A DNA stretch of 64,000 nucleotides from an uncultured bacterium (GCA_946560065.1 CAMNUE010000011.1:1-64000), one strand, 5' to 3'; shown: positions 25,297 to 35,020, counted from the first letter of the stretch. The notes: generated from the letters alone by a model not told the origin. Program-made: numbers and translations.

Positions 25297-26655
25297 ATGA
25301 ACAATCAAAATAAATTTATTGAATTAAGAAATAAATATCCAGAATTTATTTATGAAAAATATACTATTATATTTGATGAAACCAATATAAATATTAAATA
25401 TTACTTTACAATTCCAAATTTAGAGACGTTTACTCCAGAAATAAAGATATCGAAAGAATATATTAAAACCAACTACAATGAAGAATATTTAGATTATCTT
25501 GTTTTTCAAATAGGACTCATTGAATTAATCAGTTATTGTAAATGTACATGTTCTAAAAATATAATTATTAAAGCGAACTACATTGATGCAGAACAAATAA
25601 AATTCTTAAAGAAATTGTATTATAATGGCTTAGGAGAATTTCTTTATACCAACAATATAGTAGTAGAAGAGAAGAATTTATTTAATATTAGTTGTACCTT
25701 TCCAAAGAAAGACCTTCCAAAAATATCATACCAAGGTGAGGGAAATTTAATTAGTGTTGGAGGCGGAAAAGATTCTTGTGTTAGTCTAGAAATTTTAAAG
25801 AACGAAGAAAATAATTCCTGCTTTATTATCAATCCTAAAACTCCGTCCCTAGAAACATGCAAAAAAGCCGGTTATCAAGCCTCAGAAATAATCAAAGTCG
25901 AAAGAATTTTAGATAAAAAAATCATTGAATTAAATAAATTAGGTTATCTAAATGGTCATACTCCATTTTCATCTATAGTTGCTTTTATCTCATATCTATG
26001 TGCTTATCTTTTAGGAAAAAAATATATCATTTTATCAAATGAGAGTAGTGCCAATGAAGCAACAGTAAAAGGAACAAACATTAATCACCAGTATTCTAAA
26101 ACTTATGAATTTGAAAAAGATTTTACTGAATACATGACTAAATCAATTGGTTTAGATATAAAATATTTCAGTCTTCTTCGTGGTCTAAGTGAATTTAATA
26201 TTGCCAAACTTTTTTCTAATTATAAAAAATATCATCAAGTATTTAAAAGTTGTAATCTTGGTAGTAAGAATAAAGAATGGAACTGGTGCTGCAACTGTCC
26301 AAAATGTCTCTTTGTCTACATAATTCTTAGCCCCTTCCTAACAAAAGAAGAAAGAATAAATATTTTTACAGAAGAATTATATAATCGAGAAGATTTACTA
26401 AAGACATTTTTAGAAATACTAGGTTATAGTGAAACTAAACCATTTGAATGTGTTGGAACTTCAATAGAAGCAAGATACGCAGTCAGCCTAGTAATATCAA
26501 AATATCAAGGAAAATTACCATATCTTCTAGCTTACTACCAAAATAATTTTCCTTTAGAATTAGATGGCAAGAAAATATTAGAATATAACCCAGATAATAA
26601 TCTTGATGAATACTTTGATAATCTTGTAAAGAAAGAATTGATGAAATATGTATAG
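25297..26655 (+). CDS. murL: MurL: UDP-MurNAc-L-Ala-L-Glu epimerase
   Basis: A 452-residue homolog of MurL, which converts the L-Glu of UDP-MurNAc-L-Ala-L-Glu to D-Glu in an ATP-using reaction. Diagnostic segments are LISVGGGKDSCVSLEIL (PP-loop, residues about 152-168), YIILSNESSANEATVKG, NHQYSKTYEFEKDF and a CNCPKC cluster, then GTSIEARYAVSL. The next gene, murD2, provides the L-Glu ligase, the known partnership. I chose the ATG at 25297, 13 bases after AAAGGA. An ATG at 25285 abuts that site. Cytoplasmic. This route would replace MurI plus MurD; their presence elsewhere in the genome cannot be judged. Confidence 0.85.
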   Translation: MNNQNKFIELRNKYPEFIYEKYTIIFDETNINIKYYFTIPNLETFTPEIKISKEYIKTNYNEEYLDYLVFQIGLIELISYCKCTCSKNIIIKANYIDAEQIKFLKKLYYNGLGEFLYTNNIVVEEKNLFNISCTFPKKDLPKISYQGEGNLISVGGGKDSCVSLEILKNEENNSCFIINPKTPSLETCKKAGYQASEIIKVERILDKKIIELNKLGYLNGHTPFSSIVAFISYLCAYLLGKKYIILSNESSANEATVKGTNINHQYSKTYEFEKDFTEYMTKSIGLDIKYFSLLRGLSEFNIAKLFSNYKKYHQVFKSCNLGSKNKEWNWCCNCPKCLFVYIILSPFLTKEERINIFTEELYNREDLLKTFLEILGYSETKPFECVGTSIEARYAVSLVISKYQGKLPYLLAYYQNNFPLELDGKKILEYNPDNNLDEYFDNLVKKELMKYV

Positions 26656-27991
26656 AAAAATAATAAACAAATTAAAAGATAAAAAAATTGCTATTTTGGG
26701 TTTTGGTCGTGAAGGAAAATCAACCTATAAATTTATTAGAAAATATCTTCCTGAAAAAGAACTTACTATTCTAGATATAAATGAAATAAATATAACTGAT
26801 CAATATACCAATGTTATAACAGGAAAAACTTATTTAAAAAATCTAGACATTTATGATTTTATTATCAAAACTCCAGGTATTAGCCTAAAAGATATAAAAG
26901 ATTCAAATATTCTAAATAAAATCACCTCACAGTTAGAATTATTATTAGAAGTATATAAAGACAATGTAATTGGTATTACAGGTACAAAAGGTAAAAGTAC
27001 TACTTCATCGCTTCTTTATGAGGTGATAAAAAAGCAAAAAGAATCTGTCTATCTTTTAGGAAATATTGGTACCCCAGTTTTTGATAATATTGAAGAATAT
27101 AATAAAGATACAATTCTAGTAGTCGAAATGAGTTCTCATCAACTAGAATATATTAAAGTAAGCCCTCATATTGCTATAATTTTAAATCTCTTTGAAGATC
27201 ATTTGGATCATGCTGGTACTTTAGAGCACTACCATGCTAATAAAATGAATATTTTCAAATATCAAACAAAAAAAGACTATAGTCTTTATGCAGAAGATAA
27301 TTTCTATTTAAATGAAAGAATCAATAGTTATAATTATCAAGGTATTAAATATAGTATAAGATTTGATGATAAGTATCCAAAGAAAAATGGTGTTCAAATA
27401 CACGATAAAAATATTATCTTAAATGATGAAACACTTTACGAAGATAAAGATAGGTTTTTAAAAGGAGAGCACAATCTAAAAAATATAATGTTTGTAGTTA
27501 CAGTTGCTAAAATATTAGGCCTAGATTTAGAACAAGCAAGTCAGATTATTTATAAATTTAAGGGGTTAAAATATCGTATGGAATATATTGGGACATATGA
27601 TAATATTTCTTACTATAATGACACAATCGCAACAATACCAGAAGCTACAATTAACGCAATCAAAACAATTAAAAATGTTGATACATTAATATTCGGTGGA
27701 ATGGATAGAAAAATTGACTATAAAGATTTTATTCTATTTCTAAAAGCTTCATCCATTAATAATTTTATTTGTATGCCATCAACTGGTACTAAGATTGGAA
27801 AAATATTAGAAAGAGAAACTAAAAAAAATATCTACTTTGTAGATAATCTAGAAGACGCTTACAAAATTAGTAAAGAAAAAACAGAAAAAGATAAAAGTTG
27901 TCTTTTATCTCCAGCAGCTTCTAGTTATGAGTATTTTAAAAATTTTGAAGAAAAAGGGAAAATATTTGAAAGATTAGTAAAAAAAGGCTAA
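26648..27991 (+). CDS. murD2: MurD2: UDP-MurNAc-L-Ala:L-Glu ligase
   Basis: A 447-residue Mur ligase. The N-terminal Rossmann loop GFGREGKST at about 17-25, central ATP site GITGTKGKST at about 107-116, then EMSSHQLEYI, NLFEDHLDHAGTLEHYHANKM and the third-domain YYNDTIATIPEATINAI. The overlap of 8 bases with murL and the divergence from ordinary MurD indicate the L-Glu-adding MurD2 rather than the D-Glu-adding MurD. It makes UDP-MurNAc-L-Ala-L-Glu, the MurL substrate. Specificity is inferred from the pairing. Confidence 0.85.
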   Translation: MYRKIINKLKDKKIAILGFGREGKSTYKFIRKYLPEKELTILDINEINITDQYTNVITGKTYLKNLDIYDFIIKTPGISLKDIKDSNILNKITSQLELLLEVYKDNVIGITGTKGKSTTSSLLYEVIKKQKESVYLLGNIGTPVFDNIEEYNKDTILVVEMSSHQLEYIKVSPHIAIILNLFEDHLDHAGTLEHYHANKMNIFKYQTKKDYSLYAEDNFYLNERINSYNYQGIKYSIRFDDKYPKKNGVQIHDKNIILNDETLYEDKDRFLKGEHNLKNIMFVVTVAKILGLDLEQASQIIYKFKGLKYRMEYIGTYDNISYYNDTIATIPEATINAIKTIKNVDTLIFGGMDRKIDYKDFILFLKASSINNFICMPSTGTKIGKILERETKKNIYFVDNLEDAYKISKEKTEKDKSCLLSPAASSYEYFKNFEEKGKIFERLVKKG

Positions 27992-27996
27992 TAATC

Positions 27997-28025
27997 TTGA
28001 CTAAATATTTTCTTTTTATTATATT
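27997..28025 (+). promoter_or_regulatory. Promoter of the ClpX-like gene
   Basis: TTGACT at 27997-28002, 17-base spacer, TATATT at 28020-28025. Confidence 0.65.
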
Positions 28026-28048
28026 AATTCATACAGGAGGGTTATAGG

Positions 28049-29752
28049 ATGAGTAAAAAATACATCGCAACTGTGATGAATAAATTTTATGTTGGAGAAG
28101 ATTCATATATCTTCACAGCAAGCCATGTAATAATGGGAGAAATAATAGAAAATAATATATTTAAGGATCGAAATGGTAATGAATATGGACCGATGTTAAA
28201 TAGTGGAATGATTAAAACTGCTATTCCTTATTCTTACTTTAATCATATGGAAATTAATGATTTAGGAAAAGTAGTAGATAGTAAATTACCACTTAAAGAA
28301 CAAATTAGTGAGTATGAATATCTATCTAAGCAAATGTTTTACTATGTCGGGATAGTTGATGAAGATGTACCAGTCTGTATTCCGTTTAATCTAGCAGAGT
28401 TGAAGGATAAGAATGCCGAAGCAGTTTCAAAAGTAGATGAAAAGAATGAGTATAAATCAAACCCTGTAATTGATAGCGTAAATGGTGAAAATAAAGAACA
28501 AGAAGTATCCGAAGTTATTGAAGAAAGAGATTACAGCCTAGAAGATTTAGTAATTAAAGTAGTTCAGGGAGAATTCAGTCTCAAAGAACTTAAAAATCTA
28601 AGAAAAGACTTATTAGAAAATTATGAAGATTTAGAAAGTGCTATAGAAACTATTAATATTCAATTAGAAGCAAGCGAAGCAGGTACTTCTGCTGTAAAAT
28701 TAAAGGACTCTGACAAAGAGGATTTACCATATATAGATGTCGAAAATGATATTGATATTGAAGATTTATTTAATAAAGTAACAAAGACTTTAATAGCTCA
28801 AGATGAAGCTGCTCGCCGAGTTATTACTGAAATAGCTCGTAAAGAAATGCATCCTAAAAAGAAAAAAGAAGGGATTCTTTTAACAGGAAAAACAGGTGTT
28901 GGTAAGACAGAGCTAATGCGCTTAATTGCAAAATATTTAGATAGGCCTTTCCTTAAGATAGATTCAACACAACTAACTATACCTGGTTATACAGGAAAAG
29001 ATATTGAAGAATTTTTATGGCAGCTATATGTTCAATGTGATAACAACAAAGAAAAGGCAGAACAAGCTATTGTTTTCTTCGATGAAATTGATAAAAAAGC
29101 AACAGGAAAAAAAGAGGACGTTAGTGGGGACAGAGTTCTAGATGTCTTATTACCATTTATTGAAGGAACAAAATATGACGCTTGCTCTAATACTAAAAAC
29201 TCTACAAACAAAGTAGAAATTGATACCAGCAATATGATTTCTGTTTTCGGAGGTGCCTATACTGATGTCTATAAAGATTTAAAAGAAGAAAAACAAATGG
29301 GATTCAATGGTAACGTTGAACCAAAAGAGCGTAAAGCTACTCCAAGTGACTTTATAGAAAAAGGTCGTACCAAAGATGAATTCATTGGTAGGGTAGCCAT
29401 TATTAAATTAAAGGATTTAGATTTTGATGATATTAAGCGTCTTATGTTAGAGTCAGATGAATCATCACTAAAAATCCAAGAACAAATATTTAAAAAACTT
29501 GGTGTAAAAATAACATTTACTGATGGTTATGTTAATGCAATTGCCAAAGGTGCAGTCGACAGAAAGACAGGTGCTAGAGGATTAAATACAATTATAGACG
29601 AATCAACATGGGAAGCCTATGAAGAAGTATATAAAAAATCAAACCGAGGTAAATATAGTGAAGTTATTTTTGATGAAAAGACAGTCGAAGATTCTTCTCA
29701 CTACCAATTAGTAAAACGTAAAAAGGAAAATAAAAGCATTAGTCAAAGTTAA
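28049..29752 (+). CDS. ClpX-like AAA+ ATPase with a novel N-terminal domain
   Basis: A 567-residue AAA+ protein. The C-terminal half is ClpX/HslU-like: ILLTGKTGVGKTELMRLIA (Walker A near 279), TIPGYTGKDIEEF, IVFFDEIDKKATG (Walker B near 347), FIGRVAIIKLKDL and RKTGARGLNTIID (sensor 2, near 504). The first 130 residues form an unrecognised domain (MSKKYIATVMNKFYVGEDSY, then VGIVDEDVPVCIPFNLAEL), followed by an acidic linker. The ClpX zinc-binding domain is absent, so this is a specialised unfoldase rather than the housekeeping ClpX. Own promoter; AGGAGG before the ATG. Confidence 0.8.
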   Translation: MSKKYIATVMNKFYVGEDSYIFTASHVIMGEIIENNIFKDRNGNEYGPMLNSGMIKTAIPYSYFNHMEINDLGKVVDSKLPLKEQISEYEYLSKQMFYYVGIVDEDVPVCIPFNLAELKDKNAEAVSKVDEKNEYKSNPVIDSVNGENKEQEVSEVIEERDYSLEDLVIKVVQGEFSLKELKNLRKDLLENYEDLESAIETINIQLEASEAGTSAVKLKDSDKEDLPYIDVENDIDIEDLFNKVTKTLIAQDEAARRVITEIARKEMHPKKKKEGILLTGKTGVGKTELMRLIAKYLDRPFLKIDSTQLTIPGYTGKDIEEFLWQLYVQCDNNKEKAEQAIVFFDEIDKKATGKKEDVSGDRVLDVLLPFIEGTKYDACSNTKNSTNKVEIDTSNMISVFGGAYTDVYKDLKEEKQMGFNGNVEPKERKATPSDFIEKGRTKDEFIGRVAIIKLKDLDFDDIKRLMLESDESSLKIQEQIFKKLGVKITFTDGYVNAIAKGAVDRKTGARGLNTIIDESTWEAYEEVYKKSNRGKYSEVIFDEKTVEDSSHYQLVKRKKENKSISQS

Positions 29753-29798
29753 TATCCTTTTAATCCTTAGAATATAACAATAAAATTTCCAAAAAGTA

Positions 29799-29827
29799 TT
29801 GCATTTTGAAATTAATTTTGATACAAT
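29799..29827 (+). promoter_or_regulatory. tRNA-Met promoter
   Basis: TTGCAT at 29799-29804, 17-base spacer, TGA-TACAAT at 29822-29827. Confidence 0.75.
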
Positions 29828-29846
29828 CAATATGCAACTTGGAAAT

Positions 29847-29923
29847 GGCGCTGTAGCTCAGTTGGCTAGAGCAATCGGTTCATACCCGATAGGTCGTGAG
29901 TTCGAATCTCTCCGGCGCTACCA
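29847..29923 (+). tRNA. tRNA-Met (CAU), elongator
   Basis: A 77-base cloverleaf. Acceptor GGCGCTG with CGGCGCT, discriminator A and encoded CCA; anticodon arm ATCGG-TTCATAC-CCGAT gives CAU. It lacks the three G-C pairs and the 1-72 mismatch of initiator tRNA, and the sequence closely follows the Bacillus elongator Met tRNA, so it is the elongator. Transcribed alone. Confidence 0.92.
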
Positions 29924-29934
29924 TTTAAATAGTC

Positions 29935-29967
29935 ACAATCTCTTGTAATCAAGAGGTTGTTTTTTTG
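29935..29967 (+). terminator. tRNA-Met terminator
   Basis: ACAATCTCTTG pairs with CAAGAGGTTGT (one G-U), followed by T6. Confidence 0.85.
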
Positions 29968-30054
29968 TATAAAATATTTATAACAAGTCACTTTCTAGTA
30001 ATAAAAAAATCTGCTTCAACATATCATTAAGTTGATGACAGAAGGTGGATTCTT

Positions 30055-31029
30055 ATGTGTACTTGTATGAACTTTAAGACTAAAGATTACTATTTCGGAC
30101 GCACCTTAGACTTAGATTACAGTTTTAATGAAAAAGTAGTTGTCACTCCAAGAAATTATAAATTTAAATTAAAATTTGGTAAGGAATTTCATTCAAAATA
30201 TGCCTTTATTGGAGCAGCCACAGTAGTCGATGAATATCCATTATATGCAGAAGCAACAAATGAAAAAGGGCTTTCAATAGCTGCTCTTAACTTTCCAGAA
30301 AATGCTCACTATAATAAAGAAAACAAAGAAAAAATAAATTTGACTTCTTATGAATTAATACCTTGGATTCTTGGTAACTTCTCAAGTGTAGAAGAAGCTT
30401 GGTATTTGTTAAACAGTGTTAACATCGTTGATACATCATTTTCCAAAAAGATACCTGCCAGTCCTCTACATTGGATGCTTTGCGATGAAAATCATTGCCT
30501 TGTTTTAGAACCAATGGCAAATGGTTTAAATCTTACTTTTAACACTATAGGAATATTAACCAATAATCCGCCATTCTCTTATCATTTAACTAATATTAAT
30601 AATTATATAAATTTGACTCCAGATACCTGTAGTAATAGATTTTCTCCCAAAATTAAACTTACGACCTACAGTTTAGGCATGGGAGCAATCGGGCTACCTG
30701 GAGATAACTCATCAGGATCACGTTTTGTAAGAACAGCCTTCAATAAATTTAATTCAATAGTAGAAGATGATGAAGAAAACTCTATATCTCAATTTTTTCA
30801 TATTTTAGACAGTGTCTCAATTATTAGAGGAACCACTATGACTAAAGAAAAAGAGTGGAACGTTACTACGTACACTTGTTGTATAAATACTATAAAAGGA
30901 ATTTACTACTATAAAACATATAATAATAATCAAATTACAGCAATAAGATTAACTCCAGAAAATATTCATAATAGGAATTTAACTATTTACAATTTAGAAG
31001 AGCATCAACAAGTAAAATACATGAATTAA
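30055..31029 (+). CDS. Choloylglycine hydrolase / penicillin V acylase family enzyme
   Basis: A 324-residue Ntn-hydrolase that cleaves amide bonds such as those of conjugated bile salts or penicillin V. After Met removal the nucleophile is Cys2 (MCTCMNF). FGRTLDLDYSF supplies Arg16 and Asp19, TNNPPF the Asn at about 170, and GSRFVRTAF Arg223. EATNEKGLSIAALNFPENA and the LPGDNSSGSRF region are family signatures. The sequence alone cannot separate bile-salt hydrolase from penicillin acylase. No signal peptide, so it acts in the cytoplasm. Its presence fits a gut habitat. Confidence 0.88.
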   Translation: MCTCMNFKTKDYYFGRTLDLDYSFNEKVVVTPRNYKFKLKFGKEFHSKYAFIGAATVVDEYPLYAEATNEKGLSIAALNFPENAHYNKENKEKINLTSYELIPWILGNFSSVEEAWYLLNSVNIVDTSFSKKIPASPLHWMLCDENHCLVLEPMANGLNLTFNTIGILTNNPPFSYHLTNINNYINLTPDTCSNRFSPKIKLTTYSLGMGAIGLPGDNSSGSRFVRTAFNKFNSIVEDDEENSISQFFHILDSVSIIRGTTMTKEKEWNVTTYTCCINTIKGIYYYKTYNNNQITAIRLTPENIHNRNLTIYNLEEHQQVKYMN

Positions 31030-31052
31030 AACAAAATAATAGAAATAAACTC

Positions 31053-31081
31053 TTTTCATTTTCTAATTTTTGCGTTAAAAT
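31053..31081 (+). promoter_or_regulatory. tRNA-Gln promoter
   Basis: TTTTCA at 31053-31058, 17-base spacer, extended -10 ending TAAAAT at 31076-31081. Confidence 0.55.
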
Positions 31082-31095
31082 TAATATATCTATAT

Positions 31096-31170
31096 TGCCC
31101 TATAGCCAAGTGGTAAGGCAGTGCGCTCTGACCGCATTACGCGTTAGTTCGAATCTAACTAGGGCAGCCA
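31096..31170 (+). tRNA. tRNA-Gln (CUG)
   Basis: A 75-base cloverleaf: acceptor TGCCCTA with TAGGGCA, discriminator G, encoded CCA; anticodon arm GTGCG-CTCTGAC-CGCAT gives CUG, decoding CAG. An AT-rich genome usually relies on the UUG anticodon, so this is the extra isoacceptor. Transcribed alone, with its own terminator. Confidence 0.92.
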
Positions 31171-31179
31171 ATAGATATT

Positions 31180-31214
31180 AATCCGAGTTCTTTTTAGGCT
31201 CGGATTTTAATTTG
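31180..31214 (+). terminator. tRNA-Gln terminator
   Basis: AATCCGAG (31180-31187) pairs with CTCGGATT (31199-31206), then TTAATTTG. Confidence 0.75.
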
Positions 31215-31229
31215 TCTTCTCTTAAAAGA

Positions 31230-31263
31230 AAAAACTGCTGTAGAATAAACTACAACAGTTTTT
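31230..31263 (-). terminator. Terminator of the LCP gene (- strand)
   Basis: Fourteen-base stem (31230-31243 with 31250-31263, one G-U), loop of six, with T6 after it on the - strand. It overlaps the LCP stop codon. Confidence 0.8.
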
Positions 31264-33214
31264 ACTCATCAGGTTCCTTACTTTCACCTTTATCTTCTCC
31301 AGTAGAACTACCATCACCACCAGGAGGATTAGGCGAAGGACTAGGAGTAGGCGAAGGAGTAGGATTTTTATCACTATCCTTATCTTGATTTGAATCATCA
31401 CTATCATCAGTCTTATCGCTTTGGTTAGGATTATTCTTATCATCAACTTCATCTTTTATAACTTTATCATTATTTTCATTTAATACTTCATTCTGAATGT
31501 TATTGTAATTACTATTTTGAACATTACTAGGTCTATAGGTTGGAACAGATGAATATGTTTTACCTATATCTTTAGATGGAACAGAATGAGTATCTTTAAC
31601 ATTCGCAAGTTCTGAAGCATCTTGTTCAATATCAGGCCTACCACCATCTAAAACAGTTTTTATCTGAACTTTAGCATCTTCAATTGTTTTATTATCAGGA
31701 ATCATAACATATAAAGGTTGACTACCACCAGAATAAGTAGGTCGATTAGCATCACTTCCATCTAATGAAATTGAACTTATTTCAAATTTACCATTATTAT
31801 TTAATACATATTTAGCAATTTCTTGAATACTTTCATTTGAAATGTTTGTCAAGAACGTTCCCTCTAAAGATTTCAAAATTTTATTATACTTTAACAATAC
31901 TGATGGAGTAGAAGCTTTATTAATTACCGCTCTTAAGAATCTAGATTGGTTAATTCCTCTTTGTCTATCACCTTCAGCAAAATTCTTTCTTGCACGAACA
32001 AATTGCAATGCCATTTTTCCATCCGTTATATGATTGTAACCTTTACTAAAAGTATAACTATTTCCAATAGTTTGATCATAAACAGAAGTAGTAAAATCAT
32101 AATCACTATAAACATCAAGTGGTAACAAATATTCTACAGCCTTCATAAATGTTGTAAAGTTAAACTTAACATAATAATCAACTGAAACATCTAGCAAATC
32201 ACCTAAGCTACTCATTGCTTCTTCACTACCATATAAAGAAATATGCGTTAACTTATCATAAGCACCTTTACTAGATATATTAATATAATAATCTCTAGGT
32301 ATTGATAAAAGTAATATCTGTTTTGACTTCAAATTAACAATCATCAATAGATTAACATCACTTCTAGAAGTCTCACTAACAGAATCGGCATATGAGTCTT
32401 GACCGCTTACATATATTGCAAAACTTCCTTTTTCAAGGTCAATCTTCTTAGACTTCTTTGAATTATCAACTTTAATTTTAAAATTATAAATAGTTTTACT
32501 TTTAACATCAAAATCTTCAATGTTATCTAACATATTTTTTTCATCTTCCGAAACAAGATGATTACTACTATTATTATCTTGAATATCCGCAATACTTTCT
32601 TCTTCAGAAACATCATCAATTTCTAAATAAGAATCCATAATCATTAATGCATCAATCTCTTTAACTAATAACGCATTCTTTAATTCATTAATTGAAGAAT
32701 ATCCGATATATTCAACATCTACTTTTTTATTTAACTCTTTCTGAGCAGATTCATTATATTTATCATCTACATAATAACCAATTATTTTATCATCAATATC
32801 ATTAATTTTCTTATAATTAGAACTTTTTAATGCTAAAACCGAATAATTAATATATGAATTATTTTTAAACATATTATTCATCGATGAATAAACTTGTAAC
32901 AAAACTATACTAATAATTAAATAAGCAATTGACAACAGAACCGATAAAATACTAAGTGCAATCTTAGTTTTCTTACCTTTCCTTTTATACAAGAAAAACA
33001 AAACTAAGAAATCCACTACGCAAATAGAAAGTATTATAGGTATTAGAAATTTAACACCTAAAACTCCGATCTTTATAACTGTAAATATCAATAATATACT
33101 AAACAGTATTTGAATAAAACTTACATAAAATAATGGCTTTTTTAATAATGCTTTTAAATCTATCTTAAACTTTTTTTTATTTATATTATCATTTTTATCA
33201 TTTTTTTTCTTCAA
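31262..33214 (-). CDS. LytR-CpsA-Psr (LCP) family protein, large
   Basis: A 650-residue LCP enzyme, which transfers undecaprenyl-linked glycopolymers (teichoic acid, capsule) to peptidoglycan outside the cell. The core holds NLLMIVNLKSKQILLLSIPR (Asp/Arg phosphate site), DVYSDYDFTTS and KMALQFVRARKNFAEGDRQR. Unusual features are three or four N-terminal membrane helices (about residues 25-130) and a separate globular domain before the core. The C-terminal tail is acidic, Pro/Ser-rich and low complexity (PTPSPTPSPSPNPPGG). TTG at 33214, eight bases after AAGGAG, is the best start; the ATG at 33232 lacks a site. Confidence 0.85.
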   Translation of the reverse strand: MKKKNDKNDNINKKKFKIDLKALLKKPLFYVSFIQILFSILLIFTVIKIGVLGVKFLIPIILSICVVDFLVLFFLYKRKGKKTKIALSILSVLLSIAYLIISIVLLQVYSSMNNMFKNNSYINYSVLALKSSNYKKINDIDDKIIGYYVDDKYNESAQKELNKKVDVEYIGYSSINELKNALLVKEIDALMIMDSYLEIDDVSEEESIADIQDNNSSNHLVSEDEKNMLDNIEDFDVKSKTIYNFKIKVDNSKKSKKIDLEKGSFAIYVSGQDSYADSVSETSRSDVNLLMIVNLKSKQILLLSIPRDYYINISSKGAYDKLTHISLYGSEEAMSSLGDLLDVSVDYYVKFNFTTFMKAVEYLLPLDVYSDYDFTTSVYDQTIGNSYTFSKGYNHITDGKMALQFVRARKNFAEGDRQRGINQSRFLRAVINKASTPSVLLKYNKILKSLEGTFLTNISNESIQEIAKYVLNNNGKFEISSISLDGSDANRPTYSGGSQPLYVMIPDNKTIEDAKVQIKTVLDGGRPDIEQDASELANVKDTHSVPSKDIGKTYSSVPTYRPSNVQNSNYNNIQNEVLNENNDKVIKDEVDDKNNPNQSDKTDDSDDSNQDKDSDKNPTPSPTPSPSPNPPGGDGSSTGEDKGESKEPDE

Positions 33215-33353
33215 AATTTCAACTCCTTGCATTTAATAATTATATAATAATTTTCTATCATAAAAAAGTATTTTTTTAAATTTATCATTTTCTTTTACAT
33301 TAAAATGTTGTATCATAGGAATAGTTAATTGACATATAAAAAGAGGTGTAATT

Positions 33354-35006
33354 ATGACAGAAAACGAAAGAATTGAATTATCAAACTTATTATTTCCTAA
33401 TCTGGAACATGACAGAGATTATTATGAAAAATTATATCCAAAGAGAGATTTACCTGAAAATGCTATGGTTACTAGATATGGTCCAAGTCCAACAGGAAGT
33501 GTCCATTTAGGTAATTTATTCAGTGCTTTTTGTGATATGATTTATGCAAGACAAAGTAAAGGAGTTTTCTATTTAAGAATTGAAGATACTGATCAGAAAA
33601 GAATGATTGATGGTGGAATAGAAAATATTACTGGAGTTTTACATGGATTTAATATTTTGCCAAATGAAGGTTATAACTTTGGTGGAGAGTATGGCTCTTA
33701 TAGACAAAGTGAAAGAACTGAAATTTATCAAACTTATGTAAAAGATTTGATTATAAAAGGCTTAGCTTACCCATGCTTTATGACTGAAGAAGAACAAAAT
33801 ACTATTAAAGAGGAACAAGCTATTAATAAAGTTAAGATAGGAATTTATGGTCATTACGCAGTAGATAGAGATTTATCACTAGAAGAAGTTAAAGAAAAAC
33901 TAAATAATAATGAAGAATATGTAATAAGATTAAAAAGCCCAGGTAATGCGAAAAATACAATAGAATTTGTTGATTGTATTAAAGGCAAAATTAAATTTCC
34001 AGAACATGATGTTGACACAGTTTTGCTAAAAAAAGATGGAACACCAACATATCATTTAGCACATGCGATTGATGATCACTTAATGCATACAACACACGTT
34101 ATTCGTGGGGATGAATGGGTATCAAGCTTACCACTTCATTACCAACTATTCCAAATCTTGGGATTTGAGCCTGTCAAATATGCTCATATTGCTCCAATAA
34201 CAATAAAAGATAGAGAAACAGGAACAATCAGAAAAATTAGTAAAAGAAAAGATCAGTGGGCGGGAGTTAAGTTCTACGAAGAGGGTGGAATTCCAATAGA
34301 TGCACTACATCTTTACTTAGCAACAATTGCCAACACTAATTTCGAAGAATGGTATTTACAAAATCAAGATAAAAGTATTGAAGATTTTGAATTTTCTTTT
34401 GAAAAGATGGCAATCGGTGGGACAAGTTTTGACGAAGCTAAGTTTAATAATATCTGTAAGACATATTTTTCACGTAAAAGTGGAGAAGAAGTATTTAATG
34501 AAACTTTAGAATTCGCTAAAAAATACGATGCTGAATATGCTAAAATTTTAGATTCTAATAAAGAAGATATGATTAAATTCTTAAGTATCGAAAAAGATGG
34601 ACCAAGACCTCGTAAAGATATTTCTAAGTATAGTGATGTAAAAGAAGAATTCTCATATGCAATAGACGAAATCTTTGAAAAAGAAAACTATTCTAAACTA
34701 GATACAGATAAAATATATGATACTGAATTGGTTATTAATTACATTAATAATTGTCTAGATATAAATGTTACAAATGAAGAGTGGTTTAATAAAGTAAAAG
34801 AATTCGCAGTTGAAAATGGTTATGCTGCTAGCCCAAAGGACTACAAGAAAGACCCAGATTCATATAAGGGACATGTTGGAGACATTTGTGAAGCAATCAG
34901 AGTCATGATTACAGGTAGAAGACAATCTCCAGACTTATTTAGTATAATGAAAATCTTAGGAAAAAATCGAATTTTAAAAAGAGTTGAAAAATATATAAAT
35001 AGATAA
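33354..35006 (+). CDS. gltX: Glutamyl-tRNA synthetase
   Basis: A 550-residue class I aminoacyl-tRNA synthetase that charges tRNA-Glu. The HIGH-type site is GPSPTGSVHLGNLFSAF (about residues 43-59), YLRIEDTDQKR follows, KISKRKDQWAG (near 295) is the KMSKS motif, and DGTPTYHLAHAIDDHLM is typical of GluRS. The anticodon-binding half runs to the end. Divergent from the LCP gene. A small shadow frame inside (34327-34509) is not a gene. Possible charging of tRNA-Gln in organisms without GlnRS cannot be judged here. AGAGGTG precedes the ATG. Confidence 0.95.
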   Translation: MTENERIELSNLLFPNLEHDRDYYEKLYPKRDLPENAMVTRYGPSPTGSVHLGNLFSAFCDMIYARQSKGVFYLRIEDTDQKRMIDGGIENITGVLHGFNILPNEGYNFGGEYGSYRQSERTEIYQTYVKDLIIKGLAYPCFMTEEEQNTIKEEQAINKVKIGIYGHYAVDRDLSLEEVKEKLNNNEEYVIRLKSPGNAKNTIEFVDCIKGKIKFPEHDVDTVLLKKDGTPTYHLAHAIDDHLMHTTHVIRGDEWVSSLPLHYQLFQILGFEPVKYAHIAPITIKDRETGTIRKISKRKDQWAGVKFYEEGGIPIDALHLYLATIANTNFEEWYLQNQDKSIEDFEFSFEKMAIGGTSFDEAKFNNICKTYFSRKSGEEVFNETLEFAKKYDAEYAKILDSNKEDMIKFLSIEKDGPRPRKDISKYSDVKEEFSYAIDEIFEKENYSKLDTDKIYDTELVINYINNCLDINVTNEEWFNKVKEFAVENGYAASPKDYKKDPDSYKGHVGDICEAIRVMITGRRQSPDLFSIMKILGKNRILKRVEKYINR

Positions 35007-35020
35007 AAAAACAAAAGGAA

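Noticed and set aside
31222-31452. 76-codon - strand frame in the LCP C-terminal tail
   Set aside because: Out-of-frame translation of the repetitive acidic tail.
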